DNA of 64,000 nt from Flavobacterium lutivivi (GCF_014642275.1 NZ_BMIM01000012.1:1-64000), one strand, 5' to 3'; numbered from the stretch's first letter, positions 42,827 through 53,009 are shown. Made by a program: numbers and translations. The notes: generated by a model from the sequence alone, not told the origin.

Positions 42827-45800
42827 ATGCGCAATAAATCAATACAGTTGTTCATTTTTTCCTTTATGGGAATCTTGAAACTATCAGCACAACAGACCGA
42901 TATTTACACTCACAAGCTCTCAGAATATGACAAAGCCTTGAGTCTGTATAAAGATAAACAATATCAATCTGCACAAATATTGTTTGACAAAGTAAAGTCA
43001 AACGTTGGCGAACAAGAAGTTCAGGCGGATTGTGCATATTATATTGCCAATTGTGCTATTCATCTTAATCAAGCCAATGCAGATGAGTTGATGGAAGATT
43101 TTGTAAAAGATTATCCAACGAGTTCAAAGCAAAATCAGGCTTTTGCAGAAGTTGCTCAATATTATTTTGAAGAAGGAAAGTATCCACAAGCTCTTGAATA
43201 TTTTGAAAAAGTGGACGAAAGCAGCTTGACTTATGAGGAAAGTGAAAAATTCAATTTCCAAAAAGGGTATGCCTACTTCACTGCCAAAGATAAAAAGCAA
43301 GCAACAGCTTATTTCAACAAAGTAGTGAATTCAAAAAATTATGGTTCTCAAGCAAAGTATTACTTAGGTTTCATGAATTATGAAAACGATAATTATGAAG
43401 AAGCAAATAAATATTTTGATCAAGTTTCAGGTGAAGAGAAATACAAAGAAAAGTTGTCCTATTTTCAGGCGGATATGAATTTTAAATTGGGTAATTTTCA
43501 AAAAGCGATAGATCTTGGTGTAGCAGCAATGCCTAGTTCTAATGCAATGGAAAAATCAGAACTCAATAAAATTATTGGAGAAAGCTATTTCAATTTAAAA
43601 CAATACGACAAAGCCTTACCTTATTTGAAAGAATACAAAGGCAAAAAAGGGAAGTGGAGTAACACCGATTTCTATCAGTTGGGATATACCTATTATCAAC
43701 AAAAAGATTATGAAAATGCCATTGCGCAGTTCAATAAGATAATTGGTGGAAATGACAGCGTTGCCCAAAATGGTTATTATCACCTTGGAGAAAGTTATTT
43801 GAAAACCGACAAGAAGCAACAAGCCTTGAATGCGTTTAAAAATGCTTCAGAAATGGATTTTGACAAAAAAATTCAGGAAGATGCCAATCTGAATTATGCA
43901 AAATTGAGTTATGAAATAGGTAATTCCTATCAATCAGTGCCTGATGTGCTTTCGTCTTTTTTGAATAAATATCCTACTTCACCTGCAAAAGATGAAATAG
44001 AAAATCTATTAATTAATTCTTATATCACTTCAAAAAATTATAAAGAAGCTTTGGTATTATTGGAAAAAAACAAAAGTTTCAAAAATAAAGCGGCTTATCA
44101 AAAAGTAACATTCTATCGCGGATTGGAACTTTATACTGATGGTGATTATCAAGAAGCACTCAAAATGTTCAAAAAGTCTATCAACGAGCAAGCAGATGCA
44201 AAGTTTACTGCTCGTGCAACTTTTTGGAAAGCAGAAACAGAATATATTCTGGATGACTTCAATAATGCTTCATTGAGTTACAAACAATTTGAAAGTTTTG
44301 CTGAAGCCAAAAGCACTCCAGAGTATAAAAATTTCAACTATAACTTGGCGTATGCTTATTTCAAATTAAAAGAATACGACAAAGCTGGAGATTATTTCCA
44401 AAAGCAAATTGACATTACCAAAGATGACAAAACAAGGCTGAATGATTCCTATTTAAGATTAGGAGATTGCCGTTTTGTTACTTCAAAATATTGGCCAGCA
44501 ATGGAAGCTTATAACAAAGCCATTGATTTGAAAGGTGTTGATGCAGATTATGCAGCTTTTCAAAAAGCGATTAGCTATGGTTTTGTGAGTAGAAATGATA
44601 GAAAAATTGAAGATTTCAATAAGTTTTTGCAAAATTTTAAAACATCACAATATAGAGATGATGCCTTATTTGAATTAGGAAATACTTATGTAACTGAAAA
44701 CAAAACTGATTTAGCTATAAAAACGTATGACCAACTTTTAAGTGAATTTAAAAATGGCTCATTTGCCGCAAAAGCAATTTTAAGACAAGGTTTGGTATAT
44801 TATAATGCTCAAAAAGACGATTTAGCAATTGCTAAATTCAAAAAAGTAGCTGCTGATTTTCCTAGAACTCCAGAAGCTGTTGAAGCAGTTTCTACAGCAA
44901 GGTTAATATACATGGACAACGGTAAAGTTGATGAATATGCATCTTGGGTTAGAACATTAGATTTTGTTGAAGTTTCTGATGCAGATTTGGATAACGATAC
45001 CTATGAATATGCAGAAAAACAATATTTGCAAGGAAATACAAAACAAGCAATATCTAGTTTGAGCGGATATGTGTCAAAATTTCCTAACGGAATTCATTCT
45101 TTGAAAGCCAATTTCTATTTGGCACAATCATATTACGCTGATGGATTGGAAGCAAATGCAATTCCAAATTATGAGTTTGTAATCAATAAACCTCGTAGCG
45201 AATATACAGAACAATCACTAGCAAGATTGTGTGAAATACATTTGAAAAAAGATGATTATGCAAAAGCTGTTCCTGTATTGAAACGCCTTGAAACTGAAGC
45301 CGATTTTCCTCAGAATGTGACTTTTGCGCAAGCCAATTTGATGCGAGCTTATTATGAACAACAAGATTATGCAAATGCTGTAGTTTATGCTGATAAAGTA
45401 TTAGCTAACCCTAAAACCGATAACAAGGTAAAAAGTGATGCACAAATCATTGTTGCTCGTTCCGCTATAAAAGCTGGTGATGAAACGAAAGCAAGAAGTG
45501 CATATGCAAAATTATTAACTATTGCCAAAGGCGAACTAGCTGCTGAAGCATTGTATTATGATGCTTATTTCAAAAATAAAGACGCAAAATATGAGGATTC
45601 GAATAAAGCTGTTCAGAAATTAGCAAAAGACTATTCTGCTTACAAATATTTTGGAGCAAAAGGATTAGTTGTAATGGCAAAAAATTTCTATGGATTGAAA
45701 GATAGTTTCCAAGCAACATATATTCTAGAAAGTGTAATAAAAAACTTTACCGCTTATCCAGATGTGGTTGAAGAAGCTCAAAATGAACTTAATGCCATCA

Positions 45801-45841
45801 AAAGTCAAGAAGCTAAGACAAATTCTTCCATTCAAAATTAA
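42827..45841 (+). CDS. Long periplasmic tetratricopeptide-repeat protein
   Basis: 1004 residues from ATG 42827; a TTG 6 bp upstream is less likely. Signal peptide ends near LKLSAQ. About 20 TPR-like units of 34-38 residues fill the protein (for example YPQALEYFEKVDESSLTYEE, YDKALPYLKEYKG, YENAIAQFNKIIGG), resembling YbgF/CpoB and BamD-like scaffolds. Probably periplasmic or lipid-side protein-protein scaffold. It is followed after 11 bp by an outer-membrane barrel gene, and the pair recurs next to ftsE in flavobacteria as I recall, suggesting they work together in envelope assembly or transport. Confidence 0.85.
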   Translation: MRNKSIQLFIFSFMGILKLSAQQTDIYTHKLSEYDKALSLYKDKQYQSAQILFDKVKSNVGEQEVQADCAYYIANCAIHLNQANADELMEDFVKDYPTSSKQNQAFAEVAQYYFEEGKYPQALEYFEKVDESSLTYEESEKFNFQKGYAYFTAKDKKQATAYFNKVVNSKNYGSQAKYYLGFMNYENDNYEEANKYFDQVSGEEKYKEKLSYFQADMNFKLGNFQKAIDLGVAAMPSSNAMEKSELNKIIGESYFNLKQYDKALPYLKEYKGKKGKWSNTDFYQLGYTYYQQKDYENAIAQFNKIIGGNDSVAQNGYYHLGESYLKTDKKQQALNAFKNASEMDFDKKIQEDANLNYAKLSYEIGNSYQSVPDVLSSFLNKYPTSPAKDEIENLLINSYITSKNYKEALVLLEKNKSFKNKAAYQKVTFYRGLELYTDGDYQEALKMFKKSINEQADAKFTARATFWKAETEYILDDFNNASLSYKQFESFAEAKSTPEYKNFNYNLAYAYFKLKEYDKAGDYFQKQIDITKDDKTRLNDSYLRLGDCRFVTSKYWPAMEAYNKAIDLKGVDADYAAFQKAISYGFVSRNDRKIEDFNKFLQNFKTSQYRDDALFELGNTYVTENKTDLAIKTYDQLLSEFKNGSFAAKAILRQGLVYYNAQKDDLAIAKFKKVAADFPRTPEAVEAVSTARLIYMDNGKVDEYASWVRTLDFVEVSDADLDNDTYEYAEKQYLQGNTKQAISSLSGYVSKFPNGIHSLKANFYLAQSYYADGLEANAIPNYEFVINKPRSEYTEQSLARLCEIHLKKDDYAKAVPVLKRLETEADFPQNVTFAQANLMRAYYEQQDYANAVVYADKVLANPKTDNKVKSDAQIIVARSAIKAGDETKARSAYAKLLTIAKGELAAEALYYDAYFKNKDAKYEDSNKAVQKLAKDYSAYKYFGAKGLVVMAKNFYGLKDSFQATYILESVIKNFTAYPDVVEEAQNELNAIKSQEAKTNSSIQN

Positions 45842-45852
45842 ACCTACTTACT

Positions 45853-47589
45853 ATGAAAAATATATTTAAAAACAGTTTAGCCACAGTACTTTTAGTAGCA
45901 GGTTTTCAGCAATTATCAGCACAAAAGAAAGATGACAATATAGGCACAGAAGTAGTGAATGTAGTAAAGCCATATTCACCAACAATTTCCGATGCTTTCA
46001 AGGTAAAAGAAACGCCTTCTTTTGAAGACGAAGAAACATCAAACAAAGAAAATATTCAATACAATATTTTTTCATTTCCAGTGGCTTCAACTTTTACTCC
46101 TTCAAAAGGTCGTGCTGCCAATGTAGAAAAATCTGAACAAGAAAAAATATTTAGCAATTATGTTACTCTAGCGGCAGGAAATTATGGAACTGCCAATGCG
46201 GAGCTTTTTGTTTCTCAAAATGTTTCAAATACTGATTATTTTGGCGGAATGCTTCGTCATATTTCATCACAAGGAGGAATAAAAGATATTACTTTAGACG
46301 ATAAATTCTCCAATACTTCACTAGATTTAACTTATGGAAGTAGAACTAGAGCGATGAACTGGAATGCAGATTTGGGCTATCAGCATCAAATTTATAATTG
46401 GTATGGATTGCATCCAAGTTTTTTTGACCAAGCAACAATTGACGGAATCGACGAAAAGCAAACCTATCACAACCTCTATTTTGGTGGTCGATTATCGCTT
46501 GGTGATAGTTTTCTTAAGGAAAGTAGTTTGAAGTTTAATCGTTTTTGGGATGCTTTTGGTTCGGCAGAAAATAGATTTATTGTAAAGCCATCTATGGAGT
46601 TTGATATAATTGAAGAAAAATTCAAAGCCAATTTTATTTTAGATTACATCAGTGGTGAATTTGATAAACCTTTATTCGGTGGCAACTCTTATAAATACGG
46701 ATTTACCAATGTAGGCTTTTCTCCTAGCATTCGTTTGCAAAAAGATGATTTGACTGTTAATGCAGGAATTGGATTGTTCTATTCAATAGCTAGCGAAGGC
46801 GGAGAAAACAAGTTTTTTGTCTATCCGCAAGTGACAGGAACATACAGATTAGTTGGTGATTTGATGGTTTTCTATGCAGGTTTAGAAGGAACATTAAAAC
46901 AGAATTCTTATAAAGATTTTGTAGATACTAATTTCTTTGTTTCACCAACATTGGCAGTTGCGCCAACAGATCAAAAATATGATATCTATGCAGGTTTGAA
47001 AGGAAAATTGGCCAACAGTATTAGTTATAATATTCGCGGTAGTTATACTAACGAGGAGAATAAACCTTTATTTAAACACAATGGATTTGATGATGACAAT
47101 GCAAACAATGAAGGATATACGTATGGTAACTCTTTTGATGTGGTTTATGACAAAGTAAAAACGGTTAGTTTCTTTGGCGAATTGAAAGCCGATTTTTCTA
47201 AAAATGTATCCTTTGGAATTAACGGAACATTTAGTAGCTATTCTACAGATGCCGCAAAAGAAGCATGGAATTTACCAAGTATAAAAATGGGTGCAAATCT
47301 CGATGTTACTATTACTCCTAAATGGTATGCAGGAAGTAATTTGTTCTTCGTTGGAGAAAGAAAAGATCAATTTATACATAGTTCTTTATTGATAGATTAT
47401 CCTCTAGAAAATGTTACGTTAGACTCCTATTTCGATTTGAACGCACATATAGGCTATAAACACAATGAGCGTTTAACGTTCTTCTTGAAAGGTAATAATC
47501 TTGCTAATCAAAACTATCAACGTTGGTTAAGTTATCCAGTGCAAGGTCTTCAGATAATGGGTGGAGCAAGTTATAAATTCGATTTTTAG
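45853..47589 (+). CDS. Outer-membrane beta-barrel protein, TonB-receptor-like without plug
   Basis: 578 residues; signal peptide MKNIFKNSLATVLLVAGFQQLSAQ. A short N-terminal region (VVNVVKPYSPTISDAFKVKETP) is followed by alternating amphipathic strands to the end (…MGGASYKFDF, terminal F as required for Bam insertion). A TonB-dependent plug domain is not visible and the length is about two thirds of a full receptor, so the name TonB-dependent receptor often given to such proteins is loose. Forms an operon with the TPR gene; a terminator follows. Confidence 0.82.
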   Translation: MKNIFKNSLATVLLVAGFQQLSAQKKDDNIGTEVVNVVKPYSPTISDAFKVKETPSFEDEETSNKENIQYNIFSFPVASTFTPSKGRAANVEKSEQEKIFSNYVTLAAGNYGTANAELFVSQNVSNTDYFGGMLRHISSQGGIKDITLDDKFSNTSLDLTYGSRTRAMNWNADLGYQHQIYNWYGLHPSFFDQATIDGIDEKQTYHNLYFGGRLSLGDSFLKESSLKFNRFWDAFGSAENRFIVKPSMEFDIIEEKFKANFILDYISGEFDKPLFGGNSYKYGFTNVGFSPSIRLQKDDLTVNAGIGLFYSIASEGGENKFFVYPQVTGTYRLVGDLMVFYAGLEGTLKQNSYKDFVDTNFFVSPTLAVAPTDQKYDIYAGLKGKLANSISYNIRGSYTNEENKPLFKHNGFDDDNANNEGYTYGNSFDVVYDKVKTVSFFGELKADFSKNVSFGINGTFSSYSTDAAKEAWNLPSIKMGANLDVTITPKWYAGSNLFFVGERKDQFIHSSLLIDYPLENVTLDSYFDLNAHIGYKHNERLTFFLKGNNLANQNYQRWLSYPVQGLQIMGGASYKFDF

Positions 47590-47595
47590 AAATAT

Positions 47596-47623
47596 AAAGC
47601 CAAAATAATTTGGCTTTTTTTTT
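47596..47623 (+). terminator. Rho-independent terminator of the TPR/barrel operon
   Basis: AGCCAAA (47598-47604), loop ATAA, TTTGGCT (47609-47615), then eight T, 6 bp after the barrel gene. Confidence 0.88.
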
Positions 47624-47628
47624 GACCT

Positions 47629-48072
47629 ATGAAACAAAAAATATTAGAGTATTATAAACAATTGGTTCAAGATAGAATTGATGTTTATAAAGATATGATT
47701 GAATCTCTTTCATCAGATGCGCAAAATGACGCTAAAAGCTCGGCTGGCGACAAACATGAAACAGCACTTTCGATGATGCATCTGGAGCAAGAAAAATTAA
47801 ATTTTAAACTTAGTGAAGCTATTGAACAATTGCAGATTCTGCATACCATTGATAGCAGTAAAACGACAACAAAAGTTACATTTGGTAGTTTGGTAAAAGT
47901 AAATGATTTGACACTTTTTATTTCTGTTGCATTACCCAAAATTGTAATCGAAGGAGTTACTGTTTTTGCAGTATCACCAGAATCTCCACTCTCTAAACAA
48001 TTGATAAATAATACTGTTGGTTTTAGCTTTAATTTTAATAACAAAGAATATTTTATAAGTTATATTGAATAA
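47629..48072 (+). CDS. GreA-like C-terminal domain protein
   Basis: 147 residues. The N-terminal half is a helical hairpin (KILEYYKQLVQDRIDVYKDMIESL..., ALSMMHLEQEKLNFKLSEAIEQL) and the C-terminal half a small beta domain with FGSLVKVNDLTLFISVALPKI and VFAVSPESPLSKQL, similar to the FKBP-like C-terminal domain of transcription elongation factors GreA/GreB. Often mislabelled 3-oxoacyl-ACP synthase in databases. It may bind RNA polymerase, but the coiled-coil tip acidic residues of GreA are not obvious. The ATG lies just after the terminator, so it needs its own promoter. Confidence 0.72.
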   Translation: MKQKILEYYKQLVQDRIDVYKDMIESLSSDAQNDAKSSAGDKHETALSMMHLEQEKLNFKLSEAIEQLQILHTIDSSKTTTKVTFGSLVKVNDLTLFISVALPKIVIEGVTVFAVSPESPLSKQLINNTVGFSFNFNNKEYFISYIE

Positions 48073-48115
48073 GTTATCGTTTTTTTGATACTTTTATATC
48101 TCAAAAACATATTCT

Positions 48116-48472
48116 ATGTTGTTAGCAATACATCCAAAGTTACCCATGCGAGATAAAAACATAACTTTGAAATTTTATCTGGAAAATTTGGGTTTCGAAC
48201 GCGCAGATGTCCACGATTATGATGGTTATTTGATGTTAAAAAAGGATCAGATAGAATTGCATTTTTTTGAATACAGAGATATAAATGTTGATGAAAACGA
48301 TGGTCAAGTTTATATCAGAACTGACGCAATTAAGGATATTTATGCATCATTGTTAGATAATCAAGTAGCAATTCATCCAAATGGAGCATTGCAAAATAAG
48401 CCTTGGGGACAATTGGAGTTTTCAATCCTTGACCCAGACAATAATTTAATCACTTTCGGGCAAGCAGTTTAA
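48116..48472 (+). CDS. VOC-family (bleomycin-resistance/glyoxalase-like) protein
   Basis: 118 residues, one vicinal-oxygen-chelate unit pair: LKFYLENLGFERADVHDYDGYLMLKKDQIELHFFEY and YIRTDAIKDIYASLLD..., LEFSILDPDNNLITFGQ. The layout and charge resemble small Ble-type bleomycin-binding proteins and glyoxalase-like enzymes; metal ligands H (IELHFFE) and a late E/D are partly present. Substrate unknown. Free-standing gene between the GreA-like gene and asnB. Confidence 0.8.
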   Translation: MLLAIHPKLPMRDKNITLKFYLENLGFERADVHDYDGYLMLKKDQIELHFFEYRDINVDENDGQVYIRTDAIKDIYASLLDNQVAIHPNGALQNKPWGQLEFSILDPDNNLITFGQAV

Positions 48473-48660
48473 AATTTTCATAATCTGATTAGCCACAAAC
48501 TTTCAACTTTTAATTTTTTTTTGATTTTTACAGAGTATTTATTTAATATTTATATTAAATTGAGTTTTATTGTTTAAAATATTAATCAAATATCTTTTTT
48601 AGATTTAAAATATAAACAAATTTCACATTTTTGCTTTATCGAATTAAACAATAGATAAAT

Positions 48661-50277
48661 ATGTGTGGATTTTTAGCAATAATAGGAAAAGGTAAAGAAG
48701 AAGAGCTCGTTAAAGAATTGTCGAAAAGAATGGCGCATCGTGGTCCAGATGAAAGTGATTTGCATATAACTGAAAACGGTCACATCCTTTCTCACGAAAG
48801 ACTCTCGATTATTGACTTGCATTCAGGAAAACAACCAATTCAAGGAACTTCTAGCGCTTGGATGGTACATAATGGTGAAATCTACAATCATCAAGAATTA
48901 AGAAATACTATACTAAAAGACCATACGTTTAGAACAAAATCAGATTCAGAGGTGATAGTGCATCTTTATGAAAAGTTTGGATATGATTTCGTTGACATGC
49001 TCGATGGAGATTTTGCCTTTGTCGTTGTAGATGGTGATGATTATATTGCTGGTCGTGATCCACTTGGTGTAAAGCCACTTTACTATGGAATGGATGATAG
49101 AGGAAGAATGTATTTTGCTTCAGAAATGAAAGCTATAGCTGACCAATGCAAAACATTTTCAACTTTTCCTCCAGGACATTTCTATACAGCTCAAACAGGT
49201 TTTGTAAAATATTATCAACCAGAATATGAGGATTTTAAAGCATGTGTTGAAAGTGTTGATTTAGAATTAATTAGAGAAAAACTTACCGAAGCTACTCAAA
49301 AAAGATTGATGAGTGATGTGCCTATTGGAGTACTTCTTTCGGGCGGATTAGATTCTTCATTAACATCCTCCATTGCGGCAAGGTTATTAAAGGAAAAAGG
49401 CAAAGAACTTCACTCATTCTCTATTGGTTTAGATAAAGAAGCGCCAGATGCTGTAGCAGCTAGAAAAGTTGCAGAATTTCTAGGAACAATTCATCATGAA
49501 ATACATTTCACTATTGAGCAAGGAATTGAAATTTTAGATAAATTAATTTGGCATCTTGAAACGTATGATGTTACTTCTATCCGAGCTAGTACACCAATGT
49601 ATTTTTTGTCGAAAGCAATTACAGAAAGAGGTATAAAAGTTGTTCTATCTGGTGAAGGTGCAGATGAAGTTTTTGGCGGATATTTATACTTTAGAAATGC
49701 ACCATCTACTGAAGATTTTACCAAAGAAACCATTGAAAGAGTTCAAAAACTTTTTACTGCTGATTTATTAAGAGCAGACAAGTCTACAATGGCGCACGGA
49801 TTGGAAGCTCGTGTTCCTTTCCTCGATAAAGCTTTTCTTAAAGTTGCCATGAAAATAGAAGGTGAACAAAAATTGCCAAAAACCTATGCAGGAGTTGAGA
49901 AATATATTCTTAGAAAAGCATTTGATACTCCAGACAAACCCTATTTGCCGAAAGAAGTTTTATGGAGACAAAAAGAGCAGTTTTCTGATGGAGTAGGTTA
50001 TAACTGGATTGATACTTTGATTGAATATTGTTCTTCTCAAGTAAGTGATGAGGAAATGGAAAAAGCTGCTGAAATATTTCCATATAATACTCCAGCAACC
50101 AAAGAAGCATTTTTCTATAGAAAAATATTTCATAAATATTATCCACAAACCAGTGCTGCGCAAACGGTGCGTAAATGGATACCAAAATGGCAAGAAAATC
50201 AAGATCCTAGTGGTAGAGCCAATGCAGCACATATAAAAGCAGATACCGAGATAGCAAAATCAAGTGTAACTGCTTGA
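48661..50277 (+). CDS. asnB: Asparagine synthetase B, glutamine-hydrolysing
   Basis: 538 residues. The N-terminal glutaminase begins MCGFLAIIG with nucleophile Cys2, followed by MAHRGPDESD and VHNGEIYNH. The C-terminal synthetase holds the PP-loop LLSGGLDSSLTS (about 227-238) and LSGEGADEVFGGY. It makes asparagine from aspartate, ATP and glutamine in the cytoplasm. About 190 bp of AT-rich sequence precedes it; no ideal promoter was picked. A terminator follows. Confidence 0.96.
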   Translation: MCGFLAIIGKGKEEELVKELSKRMAHRGPDESDLHITENGHILSHERLSIIDLHSGKQPIQGTSSAWMVHNGEIYNHQELRNTILKDHTFRTKSDSEVIVHLYEKFGYDFVDMLDGDFAFVVVDGDDYIAGRDPLGVKPLYYGMDDRGRMYFASEMKAIADQCKTFSTFPPGHFYTAQTGFVKYYQPEYEDFKACVESVDLELIREKLTEATQKRLMSDVPIGVLLSGGLDSSLTSSIAARLLKEKGKELHSFSIGLDKEAPDAVAARKVAEFLGTIHHEIHFTIEQGIEILDKLIWHLETYDVTSIRASTPMYFLSKAITERGIKVVLSGEGADEVFGGYLYFRNAPSTEDFTKETIERVQKLFTADLLRADKSTMAHGLEARVPFLDKAFLKVAMKIEGEQKLPKTYAGVEKYILRKAFDTPDKPYLPKEVLWRQKEQFSDGVGYNWIDTLIEYCSSQVSDEEMEKAAEIFPYNTPATKEAFFYRKIFHKYYPQTSAAQTVRKWIPKWQENQDPSGRANAAHIKADTEIAKSSVTA

Positions 50278-50326
50278 TAAAGATTGAAGTTTAGTTTGTT
50301 TGTTAAATCTGATGTTGGGTCAGATT

Positions 50327-50356
50327 AAAGCACTCATCATTGATGAGTGCTTTTTT
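50327..50356. terminator. Terminator between asnB and the heme A synthase gene
   Basis: Perfect 10-bp stem GCACTCATCA/TGATGAGTGC (50330-50350) followed by six T on the plus strand. A weaker T tract on the other strand may let it serve both convergent genes. Confidence 0.85.
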
Positions 50357-50364
50357 ATTTATAA

Positions 50365-51381
50365 TTATTTACTAAATCTATGAAGCGTATAAGTCATGGC
50401 TGCCAATAGAAGAAAAGCAACTGCTTGGTGTGTTACCCCAAGCCATAGCGGCACTTGATACAATAATGTAAATACGCCTAAAAGAAATTGAACAAAAACA
50501 AATAGTAACAAATAATTCAATCCATTTTTCTGACTAGAAGATAGCGTATATTTTTTGCTTTTAAAATAAAGAAATACAATAAATGCAACTACAAGATAAG
50601 CTAAGTTTCTATGAACAAATTGAACTCCGCTTTTGCCTTCTGTCAATCGCAATAACCAAGTGTCTTTCTCCAAAACAACACTTTCATGCATAAATTGTCC
50701 ATCACTCATCAACGGCCAATGATTATGAATAAATCCAGCATCAAGTCCAGCAACAAAACCACCATAAATTATTTGCAATAACAAAACAATAATAGTTATA
50801 CGAGCTAGTTTTCTTAAAGGGAATATAATTTGATTTTTTTCAGGATAAATCAAGTCTAGTGCAACCCAAAGCGTGTATGCAAAAGTTAGAAAAGCAAAAG
50901 TTAGATGTAGAGAAAGTCTAAAATGACTTACATCTGGATTGTCAACTAATCCACTTTTTACCATGAACCAGCCAAAAAAACCTTGTAATGCTCCCATTCC
51001 TAGTAGGATAAAACATTTTTTTAGTGTTTGATAATCAAGTTTCTTTTTGATAAGGAAATAAACAAACGGGATGATAAAAACAAAACCTAATATTCTAGCA
51101 ATGAAACGGTGAAACCATTCCCAAAAATATATGAACTTATAATCATCAATAGTAAAATGGCTATTAATCTTTTGATATTCAGGGAATTTCTTATACTCTT
51201 CAAAAGCGTGTTGCCAAGCGGTTTCATTCATTGGAGGAAAAGTGTCTGTTACTAGATGCCAATCGGTCATTGATAGCCCAGAACCAGTCAATCTAGTAAT
51301 TCCACCAACAACAACCATGATAAAAACTAAAATGCATCCAGAAAGTAACCAATAAATTACAGGTCGATTGTCTTTTTTCAT
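50365..51381 (-). CDS. ctaA: Heme A synthase, COX15/CtaA family
   Basis: 338 residues with eight membrane helices. Heme-binding histidines lie in WEWFHRFIARILGF, DVSHFRLSLHLTFAF, FVHRNLAYLVVAF and LGVTHQAVAFLLLA; GGITRLTGSGLSMTDW near the N-terminus is the family signature. It oxidises heme O to heme A for cytochrome oxidase in the inner membrane. Type 2 (COX15-like) by size, without the CtaA cysteine pair. Confidence 0.95.
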   Translation of the reverse strand: MKKDNRPVIYWLLSGCILVFIMVVVGGITRLTGSGLSMTDWHLVTDTFPPMNETAWQHAFEEYKKFPEYQKINSHFTIDDYKFIYFWEWFHRFIARILGFVFIIPFVYFLIKKKLDYQTLKKCFILLGMGALQGFFGWFMVKSGLVDNPDVSHFRLSLHLTFAFLTFAYTLWVALDLIYPEKNQIIFPLRKLARITIIVLLLQIIYGGFVAGLDAGFIHNHWPLMSDGQFMHESVVLEKDTWLLRLTEGKSGVQFVHRNLAYLVVAFIVFLYFKSKKYTLSSSQKNGLNYLLLFVFVQFLLGVFTLLYQVPLWLGVTHQAVAFLLLAAMTYTLHRFSK

Positions 51382-51472
51382 CTTTACATTTTTTAATTAA
51401 GGAAGATGTAACACCCATTTTGAACATCTTCTATGTATTTGCAATTTTTTTTAATCAGTATTTAATCATTCT

Positions 51473-51548
51473 TGTCATTCTGAACGAAGTGAAGAATCTC
51501 ATAATTGTTTATAACTTATGTGATTTCTCGACTGCGCTCGAAATGACA
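51473..51548. repeat. Dispersed inverted repeat (REP-like)
   Basis: TGTCATTCTGAACGAAGTGAAGAATC (51473-51498) and GATTTCTCGACTGCGCTCGAAATGACA (51522-51548) form an imperfect hairpin. I recall the same two halves scattered through many bacterial genomes including flavobacteria. It lies in the 183-bp gap between the heme A synthase and tRNA nucleotidyltransferase genes; no gene there. Confidence 0.7.
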
Positions 51549-51564
51549 TTTTTATTTATAATCA

Positions 51565-52980
51565 TTAAATCGAATTCAATCCCATTTTTTTAGCTTTTTG
51601 TAAAACAAAATCTAGAGCAGCTTGATATTCATTTTGTATTTCACCTTCGAGAATTGCTTCTTTCACAGCTTCTTTCAAAACGCCAATTTCTCTTGAAGGT
51701 TTAAGCCCAAAAAGCGACATGATTTCCTCACCAGATATTGGAGGTTGAAAATTTCGAACTCGGTCACGTTCTTCTACTTCAACAATTTTTTTTCTTACTA
51801 ATTCAAAGTTTTTATGATATTTTTCAAACTTTTTTGGGTTTTTGGTTGTAATGTCAGCTTCGCATAGTGTCATTAAGTTATCGACATCTTCACCAGCATC
51901 AAAAACCAATCTTCTAACAGCGGAATCGGTAACAATATCATCCGCTAAAATTATTGGACGAGAACTCATTATGACCATTTTTTGAACAAATTTTAATTTG
52001 TGATTTAATGGCATGTGCAACCTTTCAAAGATTTTTTTGACCATTTTTCCTCCCAAAAACTCATGCCCATGAAATGTCCAACCTTGTTTTTTATTGAATT
52101 TTTTTGTTGGAGCTTTGCCAATATCATGTAATAATGCAGCCCAACGAAGCCAAACGTCATTGGTGTTTTTGCTAATATTATCAACTACTTCCAATGTATG
52201 ATAGAAATTGTTCTTATGGGTTTGCCCTTCAATTTCTTCCACATTATTCAAAGCAGTCAATTCGGGTAGAATAATATCTAGCAATCCTGTTTTATATAAA
52301 TGTAAAAATCCGACGGAAGGTTTTTTTGTTTCTAAAATTTTATTGAGTTCATCAACAATTCTTTCGCCAGATATAATTCTAATTCGTTCTGCATTTCGTT
52401 TTATCGCTTCTAGCGACTCATTTTCTATTTCAAAATCGAGTTGACTTGCAAATCGAATTGCGCGCATCATCCGCAAAGGATCATCAGAATAGGTAACGTC
52501 AGGATTTAATGGAGTTCTAATGACTTTGCGCTCTAAATCATTAATTCCGTTGAAAGGATCAACAAGTTGTCCGAAATTATTTTCGTTCAAAGAAAAAGCC
52601 ATTGCATTGATAGTGAAATCTCTTCTTTCTTGATCGTCTTTCAGCGAACCATTTTCCACAATTGGATTTCTACTTTCAAAGTTGTAGCTTTCTTTTCTAG
52701 CTCCTACAAATTCGATATCAATATCTTTGTAGCGAAGCATAGCTGTGCCATAGTTTTTAAAAACTTGAACCTTTGGTTTATTGGGTAATAAATCAGATAC
52801 TTTTAATGCTAAATCAATTCCAGAACCAACAGCTACAATATCAATATCTTTTTTGAAATCTCTTTGCAATAAATAATCTCTAACAAAACCACCAATGACA
52901 AAGCTTTCCAAACCAAGTTCTTGGCTAGCCTGTGTAATGATTTTGAATATAGGATTCTCTAAAGCTGTTATGTTGTTCAT
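51565..52980 (-). CDS. cca: CCA tRNA nucleotidyltransferase/poly(A) polymerase with HD domain
   Basis: 471 residues from ATG 52980 (a GTG 12 bp upstream is possible). Class II nucleotidyltransferase head: GGFVRDYLLQRDFKKDIDIVAVG with the G-x-V-R-D and D-x-D (DID) catalytic acids, RRDFTINAMAF and FDFE-like RAIRFASQLDFEIE. The C-terminal half carries an HD domain (RWAALLHDIGKAPTKK). It adds or repairs the CCA end of tRNAs; the HD part probably removes 2',3'-cyclic phosphate. Confidence 0.93.
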   Translation of the reverse strand: MNNITALENPIFKIITQASQELGLESFVIGGFVRDYLLQRDFKKDIDIVAVGSGIDLALKVSDLLPNKPKVQVFKNYGTAMLRYKDIDIEFVGARKESYNFESRNPIVENGSLKDDQERRDFTINAMAFSLNENNFGQLVDPFNGINDLERKVIRTPLNPDVTYSDDPLRMMRAIRFASQLDFEIENESLEAIKRNAERIRIISGERIVDELNKILETKKPSVGFLHLYKTGLLDIILPELTALNNVEEIEGQTHKNNFYHTLEVVDNISKNTNDVWLRWAALLHDIGKAPTKKFNKKQGWTFHGHEFLGGKMVKKIFERLHMPLNHKLKFVQKMVIMSSRPIILADDIVTDSAVRRLVFDAGEDVDNLMTLCEADITTKNPKKFEKYHKNFELVRKKIVEVEERDRVRNFQPPISGEEIMSLFGLKPSREIGVLKEAVKEAILEGEIQNEYQAALDFVLQKAKKMGLNSI

Positions 52981-53009
52981 TCTATCAACCACGAATACAC
53001 GAATAATTT

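Noticed and set aside
47629-48072. 3-oxoacyl-ACP synthase
   Set aside because: The protein is only 147 residues with no thiolase fold or Cys-His-His triad; a GreA-like C-terminal domain fits better.
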